64,000 nt of DNA from Alistipes senegalensis (GTDB taxonomy: Bacteria; Pseudomonadota; Gammaproteobacteria; Burkholderiales; Burkholderiaceae_D), in the NCBI GenBank assembly GCA_023664945.1, contig JAMPER010000001.1, positions 1,003,473 through 1,067,472 of the forward strand, given 5' to 3'. Position 1 is the first letter of the stretch. Every line of letters begins with the position of its first letter. The position numbers and the translations under genes are program-made. This document shows, in pieces, positions 36,101-46,332 of the stretch. The notes under the pieces were generated by a model. That model made no database searches. It was not told where the DNA came from and saw only the letters and a program-made list of their open reading frames with translations.

Positions 36101-37621
36101 ATGAATGCAAAAAACATGACTGACCTGTACACCACCAAGGAATTGCGTATCATTGAAGAACGCGCTCTGGCCGGATTACCATGCGGCGCATTGATGCAGC
36201 GTGCAGGCAAAGCAGCTGCCGAATTGGCATTGCGCCTGCTTGCTTTGCCAAATAAAAACACAAAAGTACTCATCCTCGCAGGGCCAGGCAACAACGGCGG
36301 GGATGCCTTGGAAATGGCCATTCACCTGGCTGCCCATTCCATGCAGGTTTCCATCTTGCAGCCAGACAGCACTCCGCGAACAGAAGAATGCTGTCTGGCA
36401 AAAAAACGCGCCCTCAATAGCGCCGTTAAATGGGAAAATCCTTTTTCTATCCCCTCATTGTCAGCACAACAATGGGACCTGATCGCAGACGGCATGTTTG
36501 GCATCGGCCTGAAAAAGCCTCTACAGGGAAACTGGCGTCAACTCGCGGAAATGACCCATACTGCCAACTGTCCCGTCATAGCACTGGATATCCCTAGCGG
36601 TCTTGATGCCGACACAGGAAACATCCATGGCAAAAATGGCACAGCCGTCAAGGCAACCGACACCCTGACCTTTCTTGCAGACAAACCTGGACTGCATACG
36701 GGCATGGGGCGGGATTATGCCGGAAAAATCCACCTTGCCCGGCTGGATACCGATGAAAATTGCTTTCCTGAGGCAAAATGCCAGCTGAACCAGCCAGCCC
36801 TTTTTGCCGCTATGCTGCAAAAACGCCCGCACAATTCGCATAAAGGCACCTACGGCAAAGTAGCCATACTGGGAGGCGCAACCGGCATGACCGGCGCACC
36901 GGTTCTGGCGGCACGTACGGCATTGCATAGTGGGGCCGGCCTGGTCTATGCAGTCTATCCTGAAGAAACGCCACCATATGACAGCATCCAGCCCGAACTT
37001 ATGTTTCGCCCGGCAAGCACATTTGATTTTGCTTCCGCCATTTCCGTAGCAGGGCCCGGCCTGGGCATATCCGAAACAAGCTGCCGCCTGCTTGAACAGA
37101 TTATCAACACGCCGCAACCGCTGGTTCTGGATGCAGACGCCCTAAACCTTGTCGCCCGGGAACCCGCCCTGCAGCATATACTGAAAAAACGGGAAGCACC
37201 CACCATCCTGACACCCCATCCCCTGGAAGCCGCCCGCCTGCTGAACACAACAACCGAAGCCATCCAGGCAGACCGCCTTGCTGCCGCCAGGGAACTGGCA
37301 AGACAATTTCACGCCGTCGCCATTCTGAAAGGTTCCGGCACCGTCATAGCCGGCTGCAATGGAAAAACCGCAATAAACCCCACCGGAGGCCCGGCGCTGG
37401 CAACGCCTGGCAGCGGCGATGTGCTTTCCGGAATCTGCGGCGCACTGATGGCCCAGGGCTGGCCTGCCATGGAAACCGCATTGGCATCAGTATGGCTGCA
37501 TGGCAAAGCAGCAGATGAACTTGTCCAAAAAGGAGAAGGCCCTATTGGCCTGACAGCCAGCGAACTCATACCGGAAATCAGGCGTATCCTGAACCGGCTT
37601 GTCAGAGAAAATATCCGATAA
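36101..37621 (+). CDS. nnr: Bifunctional NAD(P)H-hydrate epimerase / ADP-dependent dehydratase
   Basis: This repairs hydrated NAD(P)H, a damaged cofactor form. The 506-residue fusion has an N-terminal YjeF_N epimerase domain (LAGPGNNGGDALEMAIHLAA, ALDIPSGLDADTGNIHG). The C-terminal YjeF_C/ribokinase-like domain has GTYGKVAILGGATGMTGAPV, VAGPGLGIS, TILTPHPLEAARLL, and TPGSGDVLSGICGALMAQ with the active-site aspartate. Start at MNAKNMTD, with MTDLYTTK 5 codons later as an alternative. It is divergent from rpsB and 14 bases before the PhzF-like gene. Confidence 0.93.
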   Translation: MNAKNMTDLYTTKELRIIEERALAGLPCGALMQRAGKAAAELALRLLALPNKNTKVLILAGPGNNGGDALEMAIHLAAHSMQVSILQPDSTPRTEECCLAKKRALNSAVKWENPFSIPSLSAQQWDLIADGMFGIGLKKPLQGNWRQLAEMTHTANCPVIALDIPSGLDADTGNIHGKNGTAVKATDTLTFLADKPGLHTGMGRDYAGKIHLARLDTDENCFPEAKCQLNQPALFAAMLQKRPHNSHKGTYGKVAILGGATGMTGAPVLAARTALHSGAGLVYAVYPEETPPYDSIQPELMFRPASTFDFASAISVAGPGLGISETSCRLLEQIINTPQPLVLDADALNLVAREPALQHILKKREAPTILTPHPLEAARLLNTTTEAIQADRLAAARELARQFHAVAILKGSGTVIAGCNGKTAINPTGGPALATPGSGDVLSGICGALMAQGWPAMETALASVWLHGKAADELVQKGEGPIGLTASELIPEIRRILNRLVRENIR

Positions 37622-37635
37622 AAAGAACCCAGCCC

Positions 37636-38430
37636 ATGGCCAGCCTGATATTGAAACAATATATAGTAGATGCTTTCACCGATACCGTATTCAAGGGCAA
37701 CCCTGCTGCTGTCTGCCTGTTGGAAAACTGGCTGCCTGACAGGCTAATGCAAAATATTGCACAGGAAAACAACCTGTCTGAAACCGCTTTCACCGTCAAA
37801 AACGGCAAACACTACGAGCTGCGCTGGTTTACGCCCGGCGGAGAAATTGACCTGTGCGGCCATGCCACCCTGGGAACCGCCTATGTGCTGTGGCACTTTG
37901 CGGAAATAAACCATCCTTCCCTTTCTTTTCAGACAAAAAGTGGCCAACTGATTGCCACAAAAAAACACAACCTGATTGAAATTAACCTGCCTGCCTACAA
38001 ACTTACTCCCGTTCCGGTTACAGACAAGATGGAAGCTGCTATCGGCATCCGCCCGGCAGAAGCATGGATAGGAAGAGATCTAGTCTGTGTATTACAGGAA
38101 GAACAGCATGTCATTCATGCTGCGCCAGACGAAAAACAGCTGAAAGAACTGGACGGGCTACTGCTGCATCTCACAGCAAAAAGCCAAACATACGACTGCA
38201 TAACTCGCAGTTTTGCGCCCAAACTGAAAATATTTGAAGACCCTGTCTGCGGCTCCGGCCACTGTCATGTCATACCCCTGTGGGCAAAAAAGCTGGGCAA
38301 ACAATCATTGATCGCATTTCAGGCATCCCGGAGAAGTGGTACCCTTTATTGCAGCATAGATAACAATCAGGTCAAACTGGCCGGGGAAGTTGCGCTATAT
38401 GCCATCTCTGACATCCATGTGCCAACCTGA
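37636..38430 (+). CDS. PhzF-family isomerase-like protein
   Basis: This 264-residue protein has the diaminopimelate-epimerase-like fold of the PhzF family. The N-terminus QYIVDAFTDTVFKGNPAAVC and NNLSETAFTV (with the catalytic glutamate) are diagnostic, as are GGEIDLCGHATLGTAYVLW and EDPVCGSGHCHVIPLWA. PhzF acts in phenazine synthesis, but no other phenazine genes are here, so this member has another, unknown substrate. It is likely co-transcribed with the NAD(P)HX repair gene, 14 bases upstream. Confidence 0.92.
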   Translation: MASLILKQYIVDAFTDTVFKGNPAAVCLLENWLPDRLMQNIAQENNLSETAFTVKNGKHYELRWFTPGGEIDLCGHATLGTAYVLWHFAEINHPSLSFQTKSGQLIATKKHNLIEINLPAYKLTPVPVTDKMEAAIGIRPAEAWIGRDLVCVLQEEQHVIHAAPDEKQLKELDGLLLHLTAKSQTYDCITRSFAPKLKIFEDPVCGSGHCHVIPLWAKKLGKQSLIAFQASRRSGTLYCSIDNNQVKLAGEVALYAISDIHVPT

Positions 38431-38472
38431 CCCCATAATCAAGCCCAATCCTCGCAGCTGGCTGTTTTTCAA

Positions 38473-38499
38473 GGCCCCACTCTGTCGCAAAGTGGGGCC
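38473..38499. terminator. Strong hairpin between convergent PhzF and lon genes
   Basis: Perfect 9-base arms GGCCCCACT and AGTGGGGCC enclose a 9-base loop. Neither strand shows a proper T run directly after it, so it may be a weak bidirectional terminator or a 3'-end barrier. Confidence 0.5.
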
Positions 38500-38518
38500 A
38501 GCAACCCATCTGTGGAAC

Positions 38519-40936
38519 TTAATGCCGGATAAGATTGCCCTCTCCGGAATTCTCATTGGTTTCCGCAGCAACCGCCGTTGAAGGAACAGACTCGGCATCT
38601 TCTTTTATTTCTTCAGGCTGCCGTTCCAGCGCAATCTCAAAAACCTTGTCTATCCAGCGAACCGGCGTAATTTCCAGCCTGTTTTTAACATTATCCGGAA
38701 TCTCTGCCAGATCCTTCACATTCTCTTCCGGAATCAGCACCGTTTTAATCCCGCCCCTCAGTGCGGCCAGCAATTTTTCCTTGACGCCGCCAATAGGCAA
38801 TACCTCGCCCCTTAAGGTAATCTCCCCTGTCATTGCAACATCTGCACGAACAGGAATACCGCTATAGGCAGAAACCAGTGCCGTCGCCATGGAAATACCG
38901 GCAGAAGGCCCATCCTTTGGCGTTGCCCCTTCCGGAACATGGATATGAATATCCGTTTTTTCAAACGCCTCGTTTCTGATACCCAGCTTGTTGGCACGGC
39001 TGCGCACTACCGTTCTGGCCGCTTCTATGGATTCCTTCATCACATCCCCGAGCGTTCCCGTCCGGATAATACTCCCTTTGCCAGGAACCGTAACGGCCTC
39101 AATTGTCAGCATTTCCCCGCCAAACTCAGTCCAGGCCAATCCGCAAACCTGCCCAACCTGGTTTTCCTTTTCGGCAATACCAAAATCAAACTGGCGGACG
39201 CCGAGAAATTTATCGATATTTCTTGGGGTAACGGTTACCTTGCGATTCTGTTTTTTCAAAAGCAGCATCTTGACTACTTTGCGGCAAATGCGTGAAATCT
39301 CACGCTCCAGCCCACGCACCCCGGCCTCGCGAGTGTAATACCGGATAATATCCCGGATAGCATTTTCCGTAATGGACAATTCCTCATCCTTAAGGCCATT
39401 GCCCTGCATTTGCTTGGGCATCAGGTAGCGCTGCGCGATACTGACCTTTTCATCTTCCGTATAGCCCGACAGCCGGATCACTTCCATGCGGTCAAGCAAA
39501 GCAGGCGGGATATTGTAGGAATTGGATGTGGCGATAAACATCACATCAGACAAATCAAAATCCACCTCGACATAATGATCGGAAAAAGTATGATTCTGCT
39601 CCGGATCCAGTACCTCCAGCAAAGCTGCTGCCGGGTCTCCACGGAAATCAGCGCCAATCTTGTCAACCTCATCCAGCAAAAAAAGCGGGTTCCTTACACC
39701 GGATTTCGTCAGGCTTTGCAAAATTTTTCCGGGCAGCGCGCCGATATAAGTACGCCGGTGCCCCCGAATTTCTGCCTCGTCCCGCACGCCCCCCAGCGCC
39801 ATCCTAACAAACTTCCGGTTGGTAGCCCGCGCAATAGACTGGCCAAGTGAAGTCTTGCCTACCCCCGGCGGCCCGACAAAACACAGAATCGGCGCCTTGA
39901 CCTTGTCAACACGCTGCTGAACGGCCAAATATTCAAGAATCCGCTCCTTGACCCGCTCCAAGCCATAATGGTCATTTTCCAGGATTTTCTCGGCATGAGC
40001 CAAATCATTATTTACCTTGGATTTTTTCTTCCAGGGCAAAGCAACCAGCGTTTCAATATAATTTCTAACAACAGACGCCTCTGCCGACATAGGAGACATT
40101 GACTTCAGTTTCCTCAATTCACTCCTGGCTTTTTCCAACGCCTCTTTCGGCATTTTGGCAGCCTTGATCTTTCGTTCCAGCTCTTCAATATCAGCGCCAT
40201 CCTCGCCTTCTCCCAGCTCTTTCTGGATAGCCTTGACCTGCTCGTTCAGATAATACTCGCGCTGCGATTTCTCCATCTGCCGTTTAACGCGGCCGCGAAT
40301 CCGCTTCTCAACCTGCAGAATATCCAGTTCCCCTTCCAGACGCTCAAGCAAATACTCCATTCTGCGTCCAATCTGGACAATCTCCAGAACCTGCTGCTTC
40401 TGCTCCAGCTTTAACGGCAAATGAGCGGCAACCGTATCAGCAAACCGTCCCGGCTCTTCAATAGAAGACAAAGAAACCAGCACTTCGTGCGGAATCTTCT
40501 TGTTCAGTTTGATATATTGCTCAAACTGCTGAACAATGGCACGGCGCATCGCCTCAACTTCGGGAGCGCTGTCGCCTTCTGTTTCCACCGGCTGCACATC
40601 TGCCGTCAGATAGCTTCCCTCTTCCTGGATATGCTCAATACGGGCGCGATACGCCCCTTCAACCAGCACCTTGACCGTCCCGTCGGGCAGCTTCAGCATC
40701 TGGAGAATCGTGGCAACACAGCCGATGGCATAAATATCTTCTGCAACAGGATCATCCTTGGCCGCGGTTTTCTGGGCAGCAAGCATGATCGTCTTTTCAT
40801 TTTCCATTGCAGCATCAAGCGCATGGATCGACTTGGGACGCCCGACAAAAAGAGGGATAACCATATTGGGAAAAACAACCACATCCCTCAAAGGAAGCAG
40901 CGGCAATCCTGACTGTTCTTGATGAATCGTCGTCAT
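38519..40936 (-). CDS. lon: Endopeptidase La (Lon protease)
   Basis: This is an ATP-dependent protease of 805 residues that degrades misfolded and short-lived proteins. The N-terminal substrate domain starts LPLLPLRDVVVFPNMVIPLF. The AAA+ module has Walker A FVGPPGVGKTSLG near residue 357 and Walker B LFLLDEVDKIG. The protease domain has the catalytic serine near 678 in KDGPSAGISMATA, with the lysine shortly after. The C-terminal tail is Ser/Glu-rich. Start at 40936 has AAAGG upstream. It lies downstream of clpX in the tig-clpP-clpX-lon order. Confidence 0.96.
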   Translation of the reverse strand: MTTIHQEQSGLPLLPLRDVVVFPNMVIPLFVGRPKSIHALDAAMENEKTIMLAAQKTAAKDDPVAEDIYAIGCVATILQMLKLPDGTVKVLVEGAYRARIEHIQEEGSYLTADVQPVETEGDSAPEVEAMRRAIVQQFEQYIKLNKKIPHEVLVSLSSIEEPGRFADTVAAHLPLKLEQKQQVLEIVQIGRRMEYLLERLEGELDILQVEKRIRGRVKRQMEKSQREYYLNEQVKAIQKELGEGEDGADIEELERKIKAAKMPKEALEKARSELRKLKSMSPMSAEASVVRNYIETLVALPWKKKSKVNNDLAHAEKILENDHYGLERVKERILEYLAVQQRVDKVKAPILCFVGPPGVGKTSLGQSIARATNRKFVRMALGGVRDEAEIRGHRRTYIGALPGKILQSLTKSGVRNPLFLLDEVDKIGADFRGDPAAALLEVLDPEQNHTFSDHYVEVDFDLSDVMFIATSNSYNIPPALLDRMEVIRLSGYTEDEKVSIAQRYLMPKQMQGNGLKDEELSITENAIRDIIRYYTREAGVRGLEREISRICRKVVKMLLLKKQNRKVTVTPRNIDKFLGVRQFDFGIAEKENQVGQVCGLAWTEFGGEMLTIEAVTVPGKGSIIRTGTLGDVMKESIEAARTVVRSRANKLGIRNEAFEKTDIHIHVPEGATPKDGPSAGISMATALVSAYSGIPVRADVAMTGEITLRGEVLPIGGVKEKLLAALRGGIKTVLIPEENVKDLAEIPDNVKNRLEITPVRWIDKVFEIALERQPEEIKEDAESVPSTAVAAETNENSGEGNLIRH

Positions 40937-41062
40937 GACAAACCTTTTCAGTAAACTCAACCCCTTATATATCCCCTAAAAAACGGAAAACAAGGGAAGA
41001 AACAAAGGCCAAATTGTTACAAACCATTTACAGCAGTCATTTCAGATAACCAGGGAAAATTT

Positions 41063-42340
41063 CTACCCCTGGCCGGCAACCTGCTCTTCTTTGTCCTGAT
41101 AAATCAATAATGGTTTCGCGTTGGTCCGGATAGTATCCTCATCAATCAGCACTTTACTGACATTTTGTTCAGTCGGCAAATTGAACATCACATCCAGCAG
41201 CAAATGCTCCATAATAGAACGCAATCCCCTTGCGCCTGTTTTCCGCTCCAGTGCTTTTTTCGCAATAGCCGAAAGCGCAGCCGGGCTGATCTCCAGTTCT
41301 GCCCCTTCCATCTCCAGCAGCTTGGTATACTGTTTTACCAGTGCATTTTTCGGCTCCAGCAAAATCTGCACCAGCGCCTCTTCTGTCAACTCATTCAAGG
41401 TTGCCACAACCGGCAAACGCCCAACCAGTTCCGGTATTAACCCAAACTTGATCAGATCTTCCGGCTCCACATTCAGCAAAACCTCATTGGCACTCTTCTC
41501 ACTCTGACTCTTGATGCTGGCAGAAAATCCAATCCCACCCTTGTCAGAACGCTCAGCGATGACTTTTGTCAGCCCGTCAAAAGCGCCGCCGCAAATAAAC
41601 ATAATATTGGTTGTGTCAACCTGGATAAAATCCTGGTTGGGATGCTTGCGCCCTCCCTGCGGAGGAACAGAAGCCATCGTACCTTCAATCATTTTCAAAA
41701 GCGCCTGCTGCACCCCTTCACCGGAAACATCCCGGGTAATCGAGGGATTGTCCGATTTTCTGGAAATCTTGTCGATCTCATCAATATAGACAATCCCGCG
41801 CTGGGCTTTTTCCACATCATAATCGCAATTCTGCAAGAGCTTCTGGATAATATTCTCTACATCTTCTCCGACATATCCTGCCTCGGTTAAAGTTGTCGCA
41901 TCAGCAATCACAAAAGGCACATTCAGCATCCTGGCCAGCGTCTGGGCAAGCAGGGTCTTGCCTGAGCCAGTCGGGCCGATAAGCAGAATATTGCTTTTGG
42001 AAAGCTCAACATCATTCTCTTTACCGGAAAAATAATGCAAACGCTTATAATGGTTATAGACAGCGACAGACAGAATCTTTTTTGCTGTCTCCTGCCCAAT
42101 AACATACTGATCAAGCAATTCGCAAATTTCCCGGGGAGTAGGCAGCTCACCGTTTTTCCCCGAAAACGCCGGGCCAAGAGCTTCATCCCGAATAAGACCA
42201 TTACACGCATCAATACATTCATTACAAATAAATAACGTATTGTTGCGGCCGGCAATCAGCTTTTTCACTTCGTCCTGACTCTTTCCGCAAAAAGAGCAAT
42301 AAGGCACATTATCGCCTGAAGAGGAATGACTTTCTGACAT
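41063..42340 (-). CDS. clpX: ClpX ATPase subunit of ClpXP
   Basis: This unfoldase feeds tagged proteins to ClpP. The 425-residue protein starts with a four-cysteine zinc domain (C15, C18, C39, C42; YCSFCGK and [10 protein letters not shown]). Walker [19 protein letters not shown], sensor and IGF-loop regions ([20 protein letters not shown]) are present. The gene order clpP-clpX on the minus strand and a terminator between them fit separate or partly shared transcripts. Confidence 0.97.
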   Translation of the reverse strand: MSESHSSSGDNVPYCSFCGKSQDEVKKLIAGRNNTLFICNECIDACNGLIRDEALGPAFSGKNGELPTPREICELLDQYVIGQETAKKILSVAVYNHYKRLHYFSGKENDVELSKSNILLIGPTGSGKTLLAQTLARMLNVPFVIADATTLTEAGYVGEDVENIIQKLLQNCDYDVEKAQRGIVYIDEIDKISRKSDNPSITRDVSGEGVQQALLKMIEGTMASVPPQGGRKHPNQDFIQVDTTNIMFICGGAFDGLTKVIAERSDKGGIGFSASIKSQSEKSANEVLLNVEPEDLIKFGLIPELVGRLPVVATLNELTEEALVQILLEPKNALVKQYTKLLEMEGAELEISPAALSAIAKKALERKTGARGLRSIMEHLLLDVMFNLPTEQNVSKVLIDEDTIRTNAKPLLIYQDKEEQVAGQG

Positions 42341-42434
42341 GGGGAAAATAACCGATAAAGAAATACGGAAGAAAACAAAAACAGGTCACCTACGTGAACA
42401 CGATAGCACAAGACAGAAAAAAACGCAGACTGCC

Positions 42435-42462
42435 AAAAAAGCCGGGCATAGCTATACCCGGC
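42435..42462 (-). terminator. Terminator after clpP
   Basis: On the minus strand GCCGGG and CCCGGC enclose a 10-base self-complementary centre and are followed by six T. It starts 19 bases after the clpP stop. Confidence 0.82.
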
Positions 42463-42480
42463 CTGGCAAAACAAGACAGA

Positions 42481-43110
42481 TCAGCCGGCCCGGCTCGTCA
42501 ACACCTGATCAATCAGACCGTATTCCACAGCCTCATCAGCTGACATGAAATGATCCCGCTCTGTATCAAGGCCGATCTGTTCCACGCTTTTCCCCGTTGC
42601 GCCAGCCAAAATAGCATTCAGCCTTTCACGCAAATACAGTATTTCACGGGCATGGATTTCAATATCTGTCGCCTGCCCCTGCGCACCGCCTGAAGGCTGA
42701 TGGATCATAATGCGGGAATTCGGCAGGGAAAAGCGTTTACCTTTAGCGCCGGCTGCCAGAAGAAAAGCGCCCATTGAGGCTGCCAGACCTGTACACAGCG
42801 TGGAAACCTCAGGGCGAATGAACTGCATGGTGTCATAAATAGCCATACCGGCAGAAACCGAACCGCCAGGCGAATTGATATAAAGCGAGATTTCTTTCTC
42901 CGGGTTCTCGCTTTCCAGAAAAAGCATCTGCGCCACAACCAAATTGGCGTTATGGTCATTGACGGGGCCAACAAGAAAGATAATTCTTTCCTTGAGCAGA
43001 CGCGAGTATATGTCAAAGGCACGTTCCCCGCGGCCGCTTTGCTCAATCACCATCGGAATCATACCGATCATATCGGTATCCAGTGCTGATTTGCGAAAAT
43101 GTAAATCCAT
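42481..43110 (-). CDS. clpP: ATP-dependent Clp protease proteolytic subunit
   Basis: This serine peptidase forms the double-ring chamber that works with ClpX. The 209-residue protein has the catalytic triad S112 ([11 protein letters not shown]), H137 (IMIHQPSGG) and D186 (DTERDHF). [19 protein letters not shown] and [19 protein letters not shown] are standard. The ATG at 43110 is chosen because AGGAAACAGG lies directly before it; in-frame starts up to 43140 exist. It follows tig with almost no gap. Confidence 0.96.
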   Translation of the reverse strand: MDLHFRKSALDTDMIGMIPMVIEQSGRGERAFDIYSRLLKERIIFLVGPVNDHNANLVVAQMLFLESENPEKEISLYINSPGGSVSAGMAIYDTMQFIRPEVSTLCTGLAASMGAFLLAAGAKGKRFSLPNSRIMIHQPSGGAQGQATDIEIHAREILYLRERLNAILAGATGKSVEQIGLDTERDHFMSADEAVEYGLIDQVLTSRAG

Positions 43111-43139
43111 CCTGTTTCCTGTCATCATCAAAACCGGCA

Positions 43140-44480
43140 TTAAATCCGCTGGGCCATCAACTCGGAAAACGGCATGTTTTTCTCTACCGTCTTCGCGTGA
43201 TTGAAGACATAATCCACAACCTTGTCTTCCATTACCAGAGCTTCCAGCTCCTGGCGGCGGCTTGATTCATTCATATAATAATCCACAATCATTTTTGGAT
43301 TTTCATAAGTCGAACCAATTTCCTCAGCCCGTGCGCGAACATCATCATCCGATACCTTGAACTGGTCATCCTTGATAAATTCGGCAAAAATCAGGCCCAG
43401 CCTAACCCTTTTTTCCGCCTGGTCAGCAAACATCTCCGGCGGAAGCGGCTCATCCATAATATTCAGCTTGCGTGCAGCCAAATCCTTGCGCGTCGCATCC
43501 ATCAACTGGCGAATTTCCTGGTTCAGCAATGCCTTGGGCACATCAAACTCAATAGATTTGACAAGCACATCCATTACCCGGTTCTTGTTTATGGCAGCCA
43601 GGCGGTTTCTGGCCTCCAGTTTGAGGTTTTTCTCAATCTCGGCGCGCATTTTCTCAACGCTGCCATCCTCAATACCCAGATTTTTTGCAAACTCTTCATT
43701 TACTTCCGGCAAGTGAGTCCATTCCACATTTTTCACAGTAATAGTGAATTCTGCTGTCTTGCCAGCCACATCACGGCCATGGTATTCCTCCGGGAAAGTC
43801 AGGTTGAAAACCTTGCTGTCCCCCTTCTTCAAACCATGCGCTGCATTCTCAAACTCGGGCAACATCTGCCCTTCGCCAAGCACAAAGGCATAATTGTCTG
43901 CCTTGCCGCCTTCAAATTCAACTCCGTCAATCCTGCCAACAAAATCCACTGTTATCCGGTCGCCATCCTGCGCTGAAACATCGCCATCCCCATCGCCATG
44001 CTCGCTTGGCTCCCCCTTGGTATGGTAATGCGCCTGCCTTTTACGCAACGTATAAATAGTCTTGTCAACTTCCGACTCATTAACGTCAACCACTGCTTTT
44101 TCGAGCGCCATTTCTGCCAGATTGGCTACGCTGACTTCCGGATACACCTCAAAAGTTGCGTCAAATACCATCGAACCCTCCGGCACGCCTTCCGTTTTTG
44201 ATTCAAAGCGGGGATAACCGGCAACACTCAGATTATTTTCTTTCGCTGCCTCATTGAAAGACCGGATGACTTTTTCATTGATAACATCGCCCCTGATCTG
44301 GGGGCCATACTGCGCCGTAACCATTTTCATCGGCAGCTTACCCTGCCTGAAACCCGGTGCTTTGGCAACACGGGCCTGTTTTTTAAGGCGCTCGCCCACT
44401 TCTTTTTCCACTTCATCCACCGGAAGCGTAATCGTCAGGCGTCTTTCAAGCTTTTCCAGAATTTCAACTGCATTTGCCAT
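43140..44480 (-). CDS. tig: Trigger factor
   Basis: This ribosome-bound chaperone with prolyl isomerase activity meets nascent chains. The 446-residue protein has the ribosome-docking signature [13 protein letters not shown] near residue 44 in the N-terminal domain. The FKBP-type domain ([20 protein letters not shown]) and the C-terminal chaperone domain follow. A Gly/Asp/His-rich insert ([19 protein letters not shown]) precedes the FKBP domain. The start at MANAVEIL is standard; an upstream ATG at 44606 is not used by the family. It leads the tig-clpP-clpX-lon block. Confidence 0.95.
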   Translation of the reverse strand: MANAVEILEKLERRLTITLPVDEVEKEVGERLKKQARVAKAPGFRQGKLPMKMVTAQYGPQIRGDVINEKVIRSFNEAAKENNLSVAGYPRFESKTEGVPEGSMVFDATFEVYPEVSVANLAEMALEKAVVDVNESEVDKTIYTLRKRQAHYHTKGEPSEHGDGDGDVSAQDGDRITVDFVGRIDGVEFEGGKADNYAFVLGEGQMLPEFENAAHGLKKGDSKVFNLTFPEEYHGRDVAGKTAEFTITVKNVEWTHLPEVNEEFAKNLGIEDGSVEKMRAEIEKNLKLEARNRLAAINKNRVMDVLVKSIEFDVPKALLNQEIRQLMDATRKDLAARKLNIMDEPLPPEMFADQAEKRVRLGLIFAEFIKDDQFKVSDDDVRARAEEIGSTYENPKMIVDYYMNESSRRQELEALVMEDKVVDYVFNHAKTVEKNMPFSELMAQRI

Positions 44481-44629
44481 GTAATTCAACCCAAAAATAT
44501 CAGACTCTGAACCCGGCAGCATCCCGGATTTCAAAACTGTCTTATTATGAAAACCATAACCGGGGAATGAACACCGATTAAAACAGCATTCCGGGCATTC
44601 CGCCATATGTCCTAAAAAATTCGTCCGTC

Positions 44630-44658
44630 ATTTTAGCCGGTTTATGCCAATACAGCAA
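44630..44658 (-). promoter_or_regulatory. Candidate promoter of tig
   Basis: On the minus strand TTGCTG, a 17-base spacer and TAAAAT are found, about 150 bases before the tig start. The -35 match is weak. The 333-base gap 44481-44813 holds this and the fdxA promoter and nothing else recognised. Confidence 0.35.
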
Positions 44659-44724
44659 AGACCTTTACTATAGATACCAACGTTTTGCATCCCCCTCTCT
44701 GCCTCTATCCTGTTTTCCCGCAAT

Positions 44725-44753
44725 TTGTCTGATATTTGGGTTTATCTTAAAAT
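44725..44753 (+). promoter_or_regulatory. Candidate sigma-70 promoter of fdxA
   Basis: TTGTCT, a 17-base spacer and TAAAAT (five of six -10 matches) lie about 60 bases before the fdxA start, giving a short leader. Confidence 0.6.
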
Positions 44754-44813
44754 AGAATGTTTTTGCAGGTGGTCCCTGCCCGTCACGTTTTTCCCACAGG
44801 AGGAAAAAATCGT

Positions 44814-45137
44814 ATGCCTCACGTTGTTACAGATGCCTGTGTGCTCTGCAAGTACACCGACTGTGTTGATGTTTGCCCGGTCGACTGCTTTCACGAAGGC
44901 CCCAATTTTGTAGTCATTGACCCGGACGAATGTATTGACTGCGCCGTCTGTGTCCCTGAATGTCCTGCTTCAGCCATTTTCGCTTCAGAAGACGTGCCCG
45001 GAAACATGCAGGAATATATTGCGATAAATGCGGAACTCAGCAAAACCTGGCCATCCATCACCCGCGCCAAAGCCGCATTGGCTGATGCAGACAAGTGGAA
45101 AGAAATCAGCGGCAAACTGAAATACCTGAAAAAATAG
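44814..45137 (+). CDS. fdxA: Seven-iron ferredoxin FdxA
   Basis: This 107-residue electron carrier binds one [3Fe-4S] and one [4Fe-4S] cluster. By comparison with Azotobacter FdI, C9, C17 and C50 hold the three-iron cluster and C21, C40, C43 and C46 the four-iron cluster, with C12 and C25 extra. The C-terminal 55 residues form the usual FdxA extension ([15 protein letters not shown]). CAGGAGGAAAAAATCGT gives an excellent ribosome binding site. The reductase gene starts 40 bases downstream. Confidence 0.95.
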   Translation: MPHVVTDACVLCKYTDCVDVCPVDCFHEGPNFVVIDPDECIDCAVCVPECPASAIFASEDVPGNMQEYIAINAELSKTWPSITRAKAALADADKWKEISGKLKYLKK

Positions 45138-45177
45138 CTGCATTGATGCGCTCCGCCATACTGGCAAAAAACAAAAG

Positions 45178-46242
45178 ATGATGAACAAAGCCATATCAAA
45201 TCCCGCTCCGATTGAAACCGATGCCGTTATTGTCGGCGCAGGTCCGGTCGGTCTTTTCCAGGTTTTCGAACTGGGCCTTCTGGAAATACGCGCGCATATA
45301 GTCGATTCTTTGCCTTCCGTTGGCGGGCAATGTATGGAACTGTATCCGGACAAACCCATATACGATATTCCGGCCCTCCCTGTCTGCACCAGCATCCAGC
45401 TGACCGATAACCTGATGAAACAGATCGAGCCTTTCAATCCGGTCTTTCACCTCGGGCAGGAAGTCACCCATGTCAGCAAGCGGGAAGATGGCCGCTTTGA
45501 TGTCACAACAGCTGCCAATACTGCATTTATTTCCAAAACCGTTTTTATCGCCGCTGGCGTCGGCGCTTTCCAGCCGCGGACATTGAAGCTTGACGGCATC
45601 GAACAATTCGAAGGAACACAGCTTTTTTACCGCGTTAGGGATCCGGCATTTTTCCGTGGTAAAAATATTGTCATTTGCGGCGGCGGCGATTCCGCCCTGG
45701 ATTGGACACTGAACCTGGTTGATGTGGCAGAATCTGTCATTCTCCTGCACCGGAGAGAAGAATTTCGCGCCGCCCCGGCATCCGTGTCAAAAATGCGGGC
45801 GTTAAATGAAGAATTCCGGATGCAATCCCTGACAGGGCAGCTGACCGGCTTTGAGACAGTCAATGGCAAACTGGCTGAAATCCGGGTAACCGGGCCAGAC
45901 GGCGTCACCCGCCGTGTTCCGCTTGACTGTCTGCTGGTCTTTTACGGACTTGCCCCCAAACTGGGCCCCATTGAACAATGGGGACTGGAAATGGACCGAC
46001 GGCAAATTGTGGTCGATACAGAAAAATTTGAGACCAGCATACCGGGTATTTTTGCGGTAGGGGATATCAATACCTATCCGGGAAAGAAAAAACTGATCCT
46101 GTCGGGCTTTCATGAAGCCGCGCTGGCTGCTTTTGGCGCTGTACCCTATGTTTTTCCGCAAAAGAAAGCCCATCTCCAATACACAACCACATCACCCAAA
46201 TTGCATAAAATACTTGGCGTCGAGACCCCGACCTTTGACTGA
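45178..46242 (+). CDS. Ferredoxin-NADP reductase, thioredoxin-reductase-like type
   Basis: This 354-residue flavoprotein moves electrons between NADPH and ferredoxin. The FAD site is [20 protein letters not shown] with [20 protein letters not shown]. The NADP site is [40 protein letters not shown] closes the flavin domain. The absence of the CxxC redox pair seen in thioredoxin reductases supports the FNR assignment. Adjacent fdxA is the likely partner. Confidence 0.92.
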   Translation: MMNKAISNPAPIETDAVIVGAGPVGLFQVFELGLLEIRAHIVDSLPSVGGQCMELYPDKPIYDIPALPVCTSIQLTDNLMKQIEPFNPVFHLGQEVTHVSKREDGRFDVTTAANTAFISKTVFIAAGVGAFQPRTLKLDGIEQFEGTQLFYRVRDPAFFRGKNIVICGGGDSALDWTLNLVDVAESVILLHRREEFRAAPASVSKMRALNEEFRMQSLTGQLTGFETVNGKLAEIRVTGPDGVTRRVPLDCLLVFYGLAPKLGPIEQWGLEMDRRQIVVDTEKFETSIPGIFAVGDINTYPGKKKLILSGFHEAALAAFGAVPYVFPQKKAHLQYTTTSPKLHKILGVETPTFD

Positions 46243-46257
46243 ACCCGCCAATAAAAG

Positions 46258-46281
46258 GCCCATGCCACCAAAAACATGGGC
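46258..46281. repeat. Inverted repeat before nth
   Basis: GCCCATG and CATGGGC with a 10-base loop lie 16 bases after the ferredoxin reductase stop. No T run follows on the plus strand; it may be a weak 3' hairpin. Confidence 0.35.
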
Positions 46282-46332
46282 ATTCGCCCCTGAAAACATC
46301 ACCTTACTTCCTTCCAGATACCTCCTGTAACG

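Noticed and set aside
38473-38499. Resemblance of the hairpin loop region (CTGTCGCAAAG) to an IS6-type inverted repeat end
   Set aside because: The match is short, the hairpin symmetry explains the sequence, and no transposase is nearby.
40937-41062. A sigma-32-like promoter before lon
   Set aside because: CTTGTTT and a GGATATAT-like -10 lie at a plausible spacing, but the match to the heat-shock consensus is too poor to report as a feature.
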